From positions 3,906,001 through 3,970,000 of the forward strand of contig NZ_CP077970.1 of the NCBI RefSeq assembly GCF_024758505.1: DNA of 64,000 nucleotides, read 5' to 3'. Positions within the stretch are counted from its first letter, which is position 1. Every line of letters starts with the position of its first letter. A program made the position numbers and the translations under genes. The stretch is from Bradyrhizobium arachidis (GTDB lineage: Bacteria > Pseudomonadota > Alphaproteobacteria > Rhizobiales > Xanthobacteraceae). The notes under the pieces are model-generated. The model was not told the origin of the DNA and ran no database searches. It saw nothing but the letters and a program-made list of their open reading frames with translations. Shown piece by piece: positions 33,635-42,833 of the stretch.

Positions 33635-34621
33635 ATGAAGTTTACGCGTAGATCGACGATGGCGGGTTTTGCCGCTGCTGCAATCATTCTTTCGACCAGT
33701 ACGGCCTTTGCTCAAAGCAAGACACGGATCGCCGCCTTATCGTTCGGAGAATCCGGCGAATACATGAAGGCCTGGTCCAGCGAGATTCAGAGCCATCCGG
33801 CAGTTAAGGACGGTTCTGTCGCAGTCACGATCTTTGACGGCAAGTACGATCCTCTCGTCCAAGCGAACCAGATCGATACGGCCATTACTCAAAAGTTCGA
33901 TGCCATCATTATGTCGCCGTTCGATCTTCAGGCGTCGGCCCCCGCGATCGACAAAGCCATTGCCGCTCGCATTCCGGTGATCGTGTCGGCTCTGAAAACA
34001 GCGTCGAAGAACTACACCGCGTCGATCATCGTCAACGACACTGAAGGAGGGCGTATCATCGGGGAGCAACTCGGCAAGCTGCTTCCGAATGGTGGGAACG
34101 TGGTGCTGATGGAAGGTCCGATCGGTCAGTCGGCGCAGATCGAGCGCAAGGCTGGCATCGATGCCGGCTTGGCCAAGTTCCCGAAGCTCAAGTTGATTGC
34201 CAGCAAGTCGGGCAACTGGAGCCGTGCCGAGGGGCAGTCGCTCATGGAGAATTGGTTGCTCGCGCATCCGGGGCAGATCAATGCCGTACTCGCCGAAAAT
34301 GACGAGATGGCGCTGGGCGCGATCGAGGCCATGAAGAGCGCAAAGGTCGACTTCAAGTCCGTTCCGGTGCTTGCGATCGATGGCATTCCGGATGGAAAGC
34401 GTGCCGTTCAGAAAGGCGAAATGACCATAACGCTCTACAAGTACGCCCGTGCTGAGGGGCAGGGCGCGGTCGATCTCGCCTTACGTGCCGTCAAGGGAGA
34501 CAGCTACAAACCCCGGTCCGAAATCTGGGAGTCTCTGATGGAGTGGAAAGGCGGGGCGCAGAAGGACTACGTCGTTCCCTGGCTTCTCTTGGATTCCTCG
34601 AACGTCGCAAAATACATGTGA
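33635..34621 (+). CDS. Sugar ABC transporter, periplasmic binding protein (RbsB-like)
   Basis: 328 aa with a Sec signal (MKFTRRSTMAGFAAAAIILSTSTAFAQ). The mature type I binding fold has PFDLQASAPAIDKAIAARIPVIV, NDTEGGRIIGEQLGK, LMEGPIGQSAQIERKAGI and NDEMALGAIEAM, all typical of pentose/hexose binding proteins. GGAGGAG lies just before the ATG. It is flanked on both sides by stem-loops (33584-33599 and 34630-34660), a pattern that can raise binding-protein mRNA above that of the membrane components. Ligand unknown; the neighbouring aldose dehydrogenase-like genes suggest an aldose. Confidence 0.92.
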   Translation: MKFTRRSTMAGFAAAAIILSTSTAFAQSKTRIAALSFGESGEYMKAWSSEIQSHPAVKDGSVAVTIFDGKYDPLVQANQIDTAITQKFDAIIMSPFDLQASAPAIDKAIAARIPVIVSALKTASKNYTASIIVNDTEGGRIIGEQLGKLLPNGGNVVLMEGPIGQSAQIERKAGIDAGLAKFPKLKLIASKSGNWSRAEGQSLMENWLLAHPGQINAVLAENDEMALGAIEAMKSAKVDFKSVPVLAIDGIPDGKRAVQKGEMTITLYKYARAEGQGAVDLALRAVKGDSYKPRSEIWESLMEWKGGAQKDYVVPWLLLDSSNVAKYM

Positions 34622-34629
34622 GTCCAATC

Positions 34630-34660
34630 GTGCGCACGCGGTGAACAGCCGCGTGCGCAC
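34630..34660 (+). terminator. 12-bp GC-rich stem-loop after the binding-protein gene
   Basis: GTGCGCACGCGG and CCGCGTGCGCAC form a perfect stem with a 7-nt loop, starting 9 nt after the stop. No T-run follows. It is probably a partial terminator or an mRNA 3'-end stabiliser within the operon. Confidence 0.6.
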
Positions 34661-34686
34661 TGATGCTTAAACAGGGATATCTGGAT

Positions 34687-35751
34687 ATGGTGGCTCTGCA
34701 GAAGAGGGCGCTTCCGAACGGGCGTCTGAATTTGACTTCGCTTGGGCTGGGAACATCACCTTTGGGCGGGTGCGGTGTTCCGGTTAGCTTCGAGACCTTC
34801 GAGGCGGTGATCCTGAAGGCCTACGAGCAGGGCGTACGCTATTTCGATGTTGCTCCGCTCTATGGTCTCGGAAAGTCGGAGCATTTCCTCGGCCATGTCC
34901 TTCGTGTTCACGGTCTTCGTTCGGAGGTCGTAGTAAGCACCAAGGCGGGCCGGCTGTTGAAGCCGGCAAGCCGTTCGAAGCGCGCGGAAAGTCTCTACGG
35001 GATCAATTGGGTCGATCCGCTGTCCTTCGTCGACGAATACGATTACAGTTACGATGGCATCATGCGGTCCTTCGAGGACAGCCAGCAGCGCCTCGGTCTC
35101 GACCGCATCGACATTCTCTTCCTGCACGATGTGAGCGGAGTCTGGCACCAGGAGAAGTATCCACTTTATCTGTCGCAACTCCGCGAGAGCGGATACCGCG
35201 CGTGCGACGAACTCCGTCGCTCAGGAGCGGTCAAGGCGATCGGTCTCGGTGTTAACGAGACGGCTTCGGTGCTTGAAGTGGCAGCCGAATTCGATCTCGA
35301 CTGCTCGCTTGTGGCAGGGCGGTACACGCTCCTCAATCATGCGCCACTGACTGACTTCTTTCCCGAGGCCCAACGTCGTAGCATCGGCATCATCGCGGGC
35401 GGGGTCTACAATTCGGGGATCCTGGCGGAGGGCAGTCGGGGTAACGCCTTGACGCGGACCTATGACTACCAGACGGCGTCCGAAGCGATCGTACAGCGCG
35501 TGAAGGCGCTGGAAGCTGTCTGCGAACGTCACAACGTCGCGCTCGCCAATGCGGCTTCCCAGTTCGTCTATGCGCATCCGGCCGTGACATCGGTGGTTCA
35601 AGGCGCGCTCACAACGGCACATGTGGAGCAGAACGTCGCCTCGATATCGGCGCCAATTCCTCAGGCGTTCTGGATGGACCTCAAGAGCGAAGGTCTGATT
35701 CCCAAAGAAGCCCCGCTCCCGGATCAGGGCTCCCTGGCCCTGTCCGGCTAA
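34687..35751 (+). CDS. Aldo/keto reductase, aldose 1-dehydrogenase type (copy 1)
   Basis: About 354 aa. The AKR tetrad is visible: Asp and Tyr in YFDVAPLYGLGKSE, Lys in VVVSTKAGR and His in DILFLHDV. The insertion around WVDPLSFVDEYDYSYDGIMRSFEDSQQRLGL and the GRYTLLNHAPL segment are typical of D-threo-aldose 1-dehydrogenase/L-fucose dehydrogenase relatives, which oxidise aldoses to lactones with NAD(P). ATG 34687 has AGGGA upstream; the earlier ATG 34663 abuts the stem-loop. It is strongly similar over its whole length to the next gene, so the two arose by tandem duplication. Confidence 0.87.
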   Translation: MVALQKRALPNGRLNLTSLGLGTSPLGGCGVPVSFETFEAVILKAYEQGVRYFDVAPLYGLGKSEHFLGHVLRVHGLRSEVVVSTKAGRLLKPASRSKRAESLYGINWVDPLSFVDEYDYSYDGIMRSFEDSQQRLGLDRIDILFLHDVSGVWHQEKYPLYLSQLRESGYRACDELRRSGAVKAIGLGVNETASVLEVAAEFDLDCSLVAGRYTLLNHAPLTDFFPEAQRRSIGIIAGGVYNSGILAEGSRGNALTRTYDYQTASEAIVQRVKALEAVCERHNVALANAASQFVYAHPAVTSVVQGALTTAHVEQNVASISAPIPQAFWMDLKSEGLIPKEAPLPDQGSLALSG

Positions 35752-35779
35752 ATTTCCACGACAAGCAAGGAGAAGAGCG

Positions 35780-36829
35780 ATGATTCCGCTCGAAAAACGA
35801 ACTCTAGGCCGCACTAAAGTGTCCGTCACATCCGCGGGGCTCGGGACAGTGCCTCTTTCAGGGTTCAATGTCGGAGTGCCCTATTCCGAATTCGAAGCTG
35901 TCGTTAAGGTAGCCTTCGATCTCGGGGTCCGCTACTTTGATTGCGCGCCGATGTACGGTCTCGGAAAGTCGGAGCATTTCCTCGGCCGCGCTCTCCGCGA
36001 TCTCGGCATCCGCGATCAGATCGTCGTGAGCACGAAGTGCGGCCGCGTACTCAAGCCAGCCAGCCGAACACCGAAGCTCAACACAGTTTACGGCATCGAA
36101 TGGGTTGATCCATACCCGTTTAGGGACACCTACGACTATACGTATAACGGCGTGATGCGCTCGTTCGAAGACAGCCAACAGCGGTTGGGCCTCGACTACA
36201 TCGACGTCCTTTTAGTCCACGACGTCGGGCGCGCATGGCATGGCGATCAAGCAGAATTTTATTGGAATCAGCTTCGAGAGAGCGGATACCGTGCCCTCGA
36301 CGAGCTGAAGAGTTCGGGTGCAATTGGTGCGGTAGGCCTCGGAGTAAATGAGACCGACTCCGTCGTCGGAGTAGCGCGCGAATTCCCAATTGATTGCGCG
36401 TTGATCGCAGGTCGATACACGCTGCTCAACCATGCACCACTCGATGGGCATTTTGATGAGCTTCATTCCCGAAATGTCTCGGTAATTGCGGGTGGCATCT
36501 ACAATTCGGGCATCTTAGCCGCTGGATCGAAGGCGGCAGCCTCGACCTATGACTACCAGCAGGTCCCGAGCGCCATCCTGGAGCGCGTCCGTTCAATCGA
36601 GAAAGTTTGCGAACGACACGGTGTTGATTTGCCCACCGTCGCGACCCAGTTCGTGCAAGCGCATCCCGCCGTCGCCACCGTTGTTCAGGGCGCGAAGTCC
36701 ACAAGCGAGGTTACCCAGAACGTCCACGCTGTCTCGGCGCGGATACCCGCTGCTCTCTGGCAGGACTTGAAAAATTTTGATCTAATCCCATCGAATGCTC
36801 CGGTTCCGGAAGACGGGCGATCCTCGTGA
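35780..36829 (+). CDS. Aldo/keto reductase, aldose 1-dehydrogenase type (copy 2)
   Basis: 349 aa, a paralogue of the preceding gene. Shared blocks include YGLGKSEHFLG, MRSFEDSQQRLGLD, QLRESGYRA.DEL and GRYTLLNHAPL. The tetrad is intact (D and Y in FDCAPMYGLGKSE, K in VSTKCGR, H in VLLVHDV). The two may differ in sugar specificity. AAGGAGAAGAG lies just upstream of the ATG. Its stop overlaps the GTG start of the next small gene (GTGA). Confidence 0.88.
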   Translation: MIPLEKRTLGRTKVSVTSAGLGTVPLSGFNVGVPYSEFEAVVKVAFDLGVRYFDCAPMYGLGKSEHFLGRALRDLGIRDQIVVSTKCGRVLKPASRTPKLNTVYGIEWVDPYPFRDTYDYTYNGVMRSFEDSQQRLGLDYIDVLLVHDVGRAWHGDQAEFYWNQLRESGYRALDELKSSGAIGAVGLGVNETDSVVGVAREFPIDCALIAGRYTLLNHAPLDGHFDELHSRNVSVIAGGIYNSGILAAGSKAAASTYDYQQVPSAILERVRSIEKVCERHGVDLPTVATQFVQAHPAVATVVQGAKSTSEVTQNVHAVSARIPAALWQDLKNFDLIPSNAPVPEDGRSS

Positions 36830-37308
36830 GCGGATTTCTAAGCGCACAGTTCCGTGCCGACGATCCCTTCGAGGGGATTGCACCGGGTTCAGCAGTCGCC
36901 GAATACGATGTCGTCATCGGGCCGGTCGTCCACTATCTGCGCGATGTTGTGACTGACCGCTCTGTTCGTCTTCTCGCGAACTTCATTGGGGCGTCGCGTC
37001 TGGAGGATGAAAGCAAGCCTGACGCCGGCGATTCGGATCATGTGTACGAGATTCTTGCAGCGGTTCGGGTACCGGTGCAGCGGCAGCACGAGCATCATCA
37101 TGTGAAGCAGGCGGCGCATCTGCTGCTGCCGCCGCGGGCGGCACCCCTGGCGCCACATCAGCGCTCGTCCGAAGTGAGCTTGCTGTCAGGGGCGTGGGAC
37201 CATCTGCGTCTTGCGAGTCCGATCGCTTGCGGCGGCTTAATCGACCTGCGGCAGTGCTGCGGCCAACTTAAGCTTGGTGCTGACCTCCTGATTGGAGCCT
37301 CCAAATGA
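36826..37308 (+). CDS. Hypothetical 160-aa protein between reductase and lactonase
   Basis: I do not recognise this protein. The first half (FLSAQFRADDPFEGIAPGSAVAEYDVVIGPVVHYLRD) looks globular. A His-rich stretch (QRQHEHHHVKQAAH) and an Ala/Pro/Leu-rich stretch follow. The second half reads less like a normal protein. Support for coding comes mainly from context: it starts in a GTGA overlap with the reductase and ends in an ATGA overlap with the lactonase, which would couple all three. A frameshifted remnant remains possible. Confidence 0.45.
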   Translation: MSGFLSAQFRADDPFEGIAPGSAVAEYDVVIGPVVHYLRDVVTDRSVRLLANFIGASRLEDESKPDAGDSDHVYEILAAVRVPVQRQHEHHHVKQAAHLLLPPRAAPLAPHQRSSEVSLLSGAWDHLRLASPIACGGLIDLRQCCGQLKLGADLLIGASK

Positions 37309-38153
37309 CGAGATATGCCATCACTGTGCTTGAATACGCAGCGAGCCCCCAACATCCGACAAGTGGGGTGTTGTACGGCCGTCACAACAGCGGAAGCATG
37401 AACCTGCCGTTTGCTTATGTGCTCCTGCGCAGCAGCGACACGGTCGCTTTGGTTGACACCGGTTACGATCAGTCGGACTTCGGAGGCGAGATCGCCAATT
37501 CCATCGGCGTCACCGGCTGGACCCCACCTTCGGAGGTCTTGGGAGCCGTCGGCATTCGTCCCGAGGATGTGCAGCATGTGTTCCTTACACACGCTCATTT
37601 CGACCACATGGGTGGGCTGGACTACTTCCCGAACGCCAAGTTCTACATCCAGAAGCGCGAGATCGAGAGCTGGGTCTGGGCGATGTCCAAGGGACGTCGT
37701 TTTCGATCCCTCCTCGGCGGCATCAATCCTGCCGATATCTTGAAGCTCGTGAATCTCGGGCTGAAGAATCGGCTGGTCGTGCTGGACGGTGCGTCGCACG
37801 ACGTCCTGCCGAATGTCGATCTTCTTCCCGCCTTTGACACCCACACAGCAGGTTCGCAGTACGTGGCGGTTCGCAACGGCGGAAGCTTAGAGGACCGATG
37901 GGTCCTTACTGGAGACGTTGTCTACACCTACGAAAACCTGCATGGAGGTGATCGGGATGATCCCTGCTTCGTGCCACCAGGACTGGCTACGGGAAGTCAG
38001 ACAAACCTCATTCTCGCGGCGGAAGAGATGCTCGCCAGCGTCGGCGGCGACATGCTGAGGCTCGTCCCCGTCCACGAGGAAAAGCTCAAGGATCATTTCC
38101 CATCTCGGGTGAGTGATCGGGGACTGAGGATCGTTGACATCGCGACACTTTGA
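37305..38153 (+). CDS. MBL-fold lactonase family protein
   Basis: 282 aa. The dizinc motif is LTHAHFDHMGGLDYF near residue 90. The later metal ligands are in FDTHTAGSQYVAV and WVLTGDVVYTYEN. The overall pattern is that of the N-acyl-homoserine-lactonase branch. Beside aldose dehydrogenases it probably hydrolyses an aldonolactone. Its ATG overlaps the upstream stop by 4 nt. It differs clearly from the other MBL gene at 17.3 kb and is not a recent duplicate. Confidence 0.85.
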   Translation: MTRYAITVLEYAASPQHPTSGVLYGRHNSGSMNLPFAYVLLRSSDTVALVDTGYDQSDFGGEIANSIGVTGWTPPSEVLGAVGIRPEDVQHVFLTHAHFDHMGGLDYFPNAKFYIQKREIESWVWAMSKGRRFRSLLGGINPADILKLVNLGLKNRLVVLDGASHDVLPNVDLLPAFDTHTAGSQYVAVRNGGSLEDRWVLTGDVVYTYENLHGGDRDDPCFVPPGLATGSQTNLILAAEEMLASVGGDMLRLVPVHEEKLKDHFPSRVSDRGLRIVDIATL

Positions 38154-38192
38154 AACAGCTCAGGGGCTGGCGAAGCAGCAAGGGTATCGCTC

Positions 38193-39173
38193 ATGGATTA
38201 CATACGTTTGGGCCGTTCGGGCCTCAAGATTTCGGAAATTGTACTTGGCTGTATGAGTTACGGAGTCGGGGAGAGAGGGAATCATCCCTGGACCCTAGGC
38301 GAGGGCGATAGTCGGCCATTCATACGGAAGGCTCTCGATTCCGGGATCAATTGCTTTGATACGGCTAACGCGTACTCGGACGGTACGAGCGAGGAGATCG
38401 TCGGCAAGATTCTCAAGGAAATGGTCCCGCGAGACGAAATCGTGATCGCTACTAAGGTCTACGGCCGCATGCGCCCGGGACCAAACGGGATCGGCCTTTC
38501 GCGAAAGGCAATTCTTGCCGAAGCGGAAGCCAGTCTCCGGAGGCTCGGCACTGACTATATCGATCTATACCAGATCCATTTCTGGGACAACGACACGCCA
38601 ATCGATGAGACTCTTGAAGCCTTGAACGACCTCGTACGAAGCGGGAAGGTACGCTACATCGGCGCGAGCAATGTCTATGCGTGGCAATTCGCCAAGGCTT
38701 TGTACCGATCTGACGCGAATTCGTGGGCGCGTTTCGTCTCCATGCAGTGTCATTTGAATCTTCTTTATAGAGAAGAGGAGCGAGAAATGCTTCCGCTCTG
38801 TCGGGACGAAGGCGTCGGTGTGATTGCGTTCAGTCCGCTTGCCCGGGGCCGGCTCACCCGGCCCTGGACTGAGAGAAGCTCTCGCTCCGATACTGATAAC
38901 GTAACGGCACAGTTCTACGGCCATGCCGAAGCCGCTGACCGCAGCATCGTCGACGCAGTTACGGATATTGCGACGGAACGACGGGTGGCGCCAGCGCATG
39001 TGGCGTTGGCATGGGTCGCTGCGAAGGCTGGAGTGACGGCACCAATTGTTGGTGCGACTAAAACGCAGCACCTTGACGATGCAATTGCAGCGCTCGGCCT
39101 GAAGCTTACATCCGATGAAATAGGCAGACTGGAAGAACGCTACGTGCCTCATACCGTGGTTGGATTGAAATAG
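38193..39173 (+). CDS. Aldo/keto reductase, YajO/AKR11-like
   Basis: 326 aa, from a different AKR branch than the pair upstream. It begins MDYIRLGRSGLKISEIVLGCMSYG. The tetrad is in FDTANAYSDGTSEE (Asp, Tyr), IATKVYG (Lys) and IDLYQIHFWD (His). YIGASNVYAWQ and the C-terminal PIVGATKTQHLDDA bind the NADP phosphate. It could reduce an aldehyde or ketose arising later in the sugar route. It is the last gene of this operon on the plus strand. Confidence 0.88.
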   Translation: MDYIRLGRSGLKISEIVLGCMSYGVGERGNHPWTLGEGDSRPFIRKALDSGINCFDTANAYSDGTSEEIVGKILKEMVPRDEIVIATKVYGRMRPGPNGIGLSRKAILAEAEASLRRLGTDYIDLYQIHFWDNDTPIDETLEALNDLVRSGKVRYIGASNVYAWQFAKALYRSDANSWARFVSMQCHLNLLYREEEREMLPLCRDEGVGVIAFSPLARGRLTRPWTERSSRSDTDNVTAQFYGHAEAADRSIVDAVTDIATERRVAPAHVALAWVAAKAGVTAPIVGATKTQHLDDAIAALGLKLTSDEIGRLEERYVPHTVVGLK

Positions 39174-39242
39174 AGTGTAGCTCGGTCGGACTTCTTCATT
39201 CGGCATTAAGTGAGGGTTGCGCCCGCAAGCTGCACCTGCCGC

Positions 39243-39277
39243 AAAAAAAGTGCCGGGATCTATTGAGATCCCGGCAC
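39243..39277 (-). terminator. Intrinsic terminator for the BKACE gene
   Basis: GTGCCGGGATCT and AGATCCCGGCAC form a perfect 12-bp stem with a 4-nt loop. On the minus strand the stem is followed by a run of seven T (39249-39243). It lies about 100 nt downstream of the BKACE stop and may also slow plus-strand transcription from the reductase gene. Confidence 0.8.
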
Positions 39278-39377
39278 AGTCAGGGAGAACCTCGGAGATG
39301 TGCAGAATTCCTGGTATCGTTGGCTGATTTTTACCGAAGGGCGTTATCCGGTGCCGATCGTATCGAGATGCGCCGCA

Positions 39378-40262
39378 TCAGGAGATTTCGAGAATCTCCC
39401 GGACGTCATCTGGAGAGGCGATCTCCCGGCCGCATCCTCTCGCGATTATGCAAGTGCGGCGGACGAGTTCCTCGTTAGTCGGACAGCCGAGCTCAATGTA
39501 CGGGTAGTCTCCAATCCCCGGAGCGATATTGCCGCCACGCCTCGCGACGCCCTCGCACAGATCCAACAAATTTCCGCCGACAATATTGGCAGTCCAGCTG
39601 TGCCGGACGCTCTTGGGCAGAAACGGCAAGAACGCGTCCAATCCTTCGAGCGTGCCGGGATGGCCCGTCAGATACGGCCCATCGGTCATGTTGAGCAGGA
39701 AGTAGCCGGGCTCGGCCACGAGGCCCATCTCCATGAATGCCAGCGCGCGTCGCACAAAGCCGATCGACCAGCAGGTCATCTTCGGCTTGATGCCGGCATT
39801 CTTCAGGGAACGAAAGTAGTGCTCCACCGCGTTGGTTCGGTTCTCGTAAACGCGATCGGAGTGCGAAAAACTGAGCTTCTCACGGTCGAACACGTCGAGA
39901 TTGGTGCTGCCGGTATCAATCGGAACGATGTCCGGTTTGGTCGCCGGGTCCTTGGCAAGTTCGAAAATGCAGTTAATCCGCGCATTCGGCTCGGTATCGT
40001 TGGCGAAGAAGCCGAGCGTTGGCAGGATCAGCATGTCGCATTTCTGCCGAACCTTTCGGATGATCTCAGCGTTCCTTTCGGCGGTATGGAGCGGCGCCCC
40101 GTCGTCCGCACGAGCGTGGAAGTGAAGAATTGAAGCCCCAGCTTCGCGGCAGAGAGCTGCCGTCTCGGCGATCTCATCTGCCGTCCAAGGAACGTGAGGG
40201 TTTCCATCCCGCATCGCGTATTCGTTCACGCGAGCCTCGACGATCATCTTCTTGTGCGTCAT
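39378..40262 (-). CDS. BKACE family beta-keto acid cleavage enzyme (DUF849)
   Basis: 294 aa. Zn ligands are in SILHFHARADDG (about residues 44-55) and a distal His/Glu region. WSIGFVRRALAFMEMGL and GGNLLDLCEGVARRGGNIAPGIGDY match the family, whose TIM-barrel enzymes condense a beta-keto acid with acetyl-CoA to give a CoA ester and acetoacetate. The best-known member is 3-keto-5-aminohexanoate cleavage enzyme; substrates are diverse and not predictable here. It is divergent from a LysR gene that probably regulates it and ends at an intrinsic terminator. Confidence 0.88.
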   Translation of the reverse strand: MTHKKMIVEARVNEYAMRDGNPHVPWTADEIAETAALCREAGASILHFHARADDGAPLHTAERNAEIIRKVRQKCDMLILPTLGFFANDTEPNARINCIFELAKDPATKPDIVPIDTGSTNLDVFDREKLSFSHSDRVYENRTNAVEHYFRSLKNAGIKPKMTCWSIGFVRRALAFMEMGLVAEPGYFLLNMTDGPYLTGHPGTLEGLDAFLPFLPKSVRHSWTANIVGGNLLDLCEGVARRGGNIAPGIGDYPYIELGCPTNEELVRRTCIIARGCGREIASPDDVREILEIS

Positions 40263-40439
40263 TTTTGATGCCTCATGCCAACGACCAGGCAGACTTCAAG
40301 GCCGTCCGTAGTGGGTTGGGCCAGCCACGATCGAGCGTTGCGCCAGCTTAAGACTCCGGCGCAGAACCCCCAAACGACTTTTAACGCCACCCTTGTGATA
40401 AAAGCTCACAGCCGCTAGAATGTCATTTTGAGGAAACGA

Positions 40440-41348
40440 ATGGCGCGTCCAAGGCCATCGCTCAACGCGTTACGTGCTTTCGAAGCAACGGCACGGTTGC
40501 GCAGCATGACTGCGGCTTCGCTTGAGTTATCGGTGACTCATGGAGCGATCAGTCGCCATGTTCGATCGCTTGAAGAATTGCTTGGCGTTCCGCTCTTGGT
40601 ACGAACGTCCTCCTCGACAGACCCGACGCCTGAGGGGAGTCGCCTGGCCGAAGGACTCACCGCTGCATTCAATCTGATAGATGGTAGTGTCGAGCAGATA
40701 TTGCCTGGACCGCTGACGGTTTCATGCTCCGCGACCATTATGATGTATTGGCTAATTCCCCGCCTCGCGGCATTTCACGATGCTCATCGAAACATCGATC
40801 TCCAGTTCAATCTGAACTACGATCAAGTGGATTTCATCCGTGATAAAGTAAGTATCGCAATCCGGTCCAGCACCATTGCACCACCCAAGGATGTTGTCAT
40901 AAAAGAGCTTACGCGGGAGTGGATTTCACCCGTTTGTGCGACTTCTTATGCGAAGGCTAACAAGCTCCAAAAGCCAAGCGACATCGCGGATTGCCGTTTG
41001 TTGGGCACGCGGACGCGTCCCGAGGCCTGGTCGGACTGGCTCGACGAGTTGGGGCTGCGGCAAGATGTCCGCATTCAAGAATCCTACGAACACTTCTATT
41101 TGCTCATCCAGGCCGCATTGTGTGGCCTTGGCTTGGCGCTGGTCCCCACGATGTTTGTCCTCGAGGAGATCAACAGTGGAAGACTGGTCGCGCCGTTCGG
41201 AAGCATCCCCGGCAAGCGAAAGTTGATGTTGTGGACGGCCCCTCACGTGGCGACCCGTCCCGAGAGTAGGGCCGTTTCCTACTGGCTCACGCGCGAGATG
41301 TCCGCCACCGCGAAGATGTGTGCAACGTTGGGCAGAGTGGACGCTTAG
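40440..41348 (+). CDS. LysR-family transcriptional regulator
   Basis: About 302 aa. The N-terminal helix-turn-helix (residues 5-65) reads LNALRAFEATARLRSMTAASLELSVTHGAISRHVRSLEELLG in pieces typical of the GcvA-like group. The effector domain has a recognisable ISPVCATSYAKANKLQKPSD and a C-terminal LIQAALCGLGLALVPTMF. An in-frame ATG at 40428 is an alternative start. It lies between the divergent BKACE gene and the RuBisCO-like gene 200 bp downstream, so it could control either or both. Confidence 0.9.
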   Translation: MARPRPSLNALRAFEATARLRSMTAASLELSVTHGAISRHVRSLEELLGVPLLVRTSSSTDPTPEGSRLAEGLTAAFNLIDGSVEQILPGPLTVSCSATIMMYWLIPRLAAFHDAHRNIDLQFNLNYDQVDFIRDKVSIAIRSSTIAPPKDVVIKELTREWISPVCATSYAKANKLQKPSDIADCRLLGTRTRPEAWSDWLDELGLRQDVRIQESYEHFYLLIQAALCGLGLALVPTMFVLEEINSGRLVAPFGSIPGKRKLMLWTAPHVATRPESRAVSYWLTREMSATAKMCATLGRVDA

Positions 41349-41555
41349 TCCAGTCGTTCGAAGCCCCGAGCCGTGTTGGATCCGTGGATCGCGGGATGTG
41401 AGTTTTTCTCACAGTCCGCTTCATCAATATCGTTTGCTGCCGCGGTGTACTCAAGGTCAGATGTGCCGGTCCATCACACGAACGGTTCTGTTGGCCGTCC
41501 GGATGGAAGAGACGAATTTTCGGAAGAAACGCAGCAAACCTCGACAGGGCGTACC

Positions 41556-42833
41556 ATGCGCAGCGATAATCCGCGATCCGAGTTCACCGCCCGATATCTC
41601 GTCGAAACCGGCGATAGCGTGGCGAGGGCAGCGGAAGTCATTGCCGGAGAGCAATCGAGCGGGACGTTTCTTGCGTTGCCCGGCGAAACGGATGAACTCA
41701 AGAAGCGGTCGCGAGCCCGGGTGACGAGTGTAACCGAGTTGCCGCCTGTCGATAGCCCGACGCTCCGCAGCTCTTTCTTCGAGAAAAAGGATCGACCAAA
41801 AGCGTTTCAACGCGCCGAAATCGAAATCGCCTTTCCGATCGATAATGTGGGCTGCAATATCCCGACGTTGTTGGCCACCGTTGCGGGCAATCTGTTCGAA
41901 CTCGGCGAGACGACTGGTCTCCGGCTTCTCGACATCGACATGCCCGTTAGCTATGCCGCCGGCTTTCCAGGGCCGAAGTTTGGTGTCGATGGTACCCGAC
42001 GCCTGGCCGGAGTCTTTGATCGGCCAATGATTGGCACGATCCTGAAACCCAGCATTGGCATGTCTCCGTCCGAGACCGCCGCGCTCGTCGACAAGATTTG
42101 CGAAGCGGGCATAGACTTTCTCAAGGATGACGAGCTGATCGCGGATCCGCCGTATGCGCCCTTTGAGGAGCGCCTGAAGGCTGTGTTCCCGGTCATCGAA
42201 AAGCATGCCGATCGGTTGGGTCGAAAGCCGATGTACGCAATCAACATCAGTGGCTCGATCGACGACATGCGACGTCGCCACGACCTGGTTCTGGAAGCCG
42301 GCGGCACGTGCGTGATGGTGAGTGTGAACTGGTGCGGCTTTTCGGCAATTGAACATCTGCGAACATACACTAATCTACCGATCCACGGTCACCGCAATGG
42401 ATGGGGTCTGTTTACACGCCACCCGTGGCTCGGCTTCGACTTTGCCGCGTTTCAAAAGCTATGGCGCTTGACCGGTGTCGATCATCTGCATGTCAACGGC
42501 CTGAGGAGCAAATTCTGGGAGCCCGATGATTCGGTCATTGCTTCGGCAAGGTCGTGTCTATCGGCGTTTTCAGGCGTCAAGCCGATGATGCCGGTCTTCT
42601 CGTCAGGACAGTGGGCAGGACAAGCCGGCGATACATTTGAGCGGCTTGGAAGCGTCGATCTGATGCATCTGGCTGGAGGCGGCATCATGGGGCATCCAGG
42701 TGGCATTGCTGACGGTGTCATGAGCCTGCGCGAAGCGTGGGAAGCCGCAGTTCAAGGCGTATCAGTAACCGAATACGCCAAATCGCATCGGCCGCTTCAT
42801 CTCGCCCTCTCGAAGTTCGGGGGCGCGACGTGA
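41556..42833 (+). CDS. RuBisCO-like protein, candidate 3-oxo-isoapionate-4-phosphate-processing type
   Basis: About 425 aa. It opens EFTARYLVETGDSVARAAEVIAGEQSSGTF as RuBisCO-like proteins do. The carbamylated Lys and Mg-binding acids are conserved in GIDFLKDDE, an active-site Lys in TILKPSIG and another in HVNGLRSKFWE; HRNGWGLFTRHP and GGGIMGHPGG follow. It is not a true Calvin-cycle enzyme: it is shorter and the loop signatures differ. Adjacency to a DUF1537 kinase matches the OiaX/OiaT group from D-apionate catabolism, inferred from context. The ATG at 41556 is chosen by family length. Its stop overlaps the kinase GTG. Confidence 0.82.
   Translation: MRSDNPRSEFTARYLVETGDSVARAAEVIAGEQSSGTFLALPGETDELKKRSRARVTSVTELPPVDSPTLRSSFFEKKDRPKAFQRAEIEIAFPIDNVGCNIPTLLATVAGNLFELGETTGLRLLDIDMPVSYAAGFPGPKFGVDGTRRLAGVFDRPMIGTILKPSIGMSPSETAALVDKICEAGIDFLKDDELIADPPYAPFEERLKAVFPVIEKHADRLGRKPMYAINISGSIDDMRRRHDLVLEAGGTCVMVSVNWCGFSAIEHLRTYTNLPIHGHRNGWGLFTRHPWLGFDFAAFQKLWRLTGVDHLHVNGLRSKFWEPDDSVIASARSCLSAFSGVKPMMPVFSSGQWAGQAGDTFERLGSVDLMHLAGGGIMGHPGGIADGVMSLREAWEAAVQGVSVTEYAKSHRPLHLALSKFGGAT

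Noticed and set aside
41556..42833. Calvin-cycle RuBisCO
   Set aside because: Overall divergence, the changed loops and the lack of a small subunit or phosphoribulokinase point to a RuBisCO-like protein; kinase adjacency supports acid-sugar catabolism.
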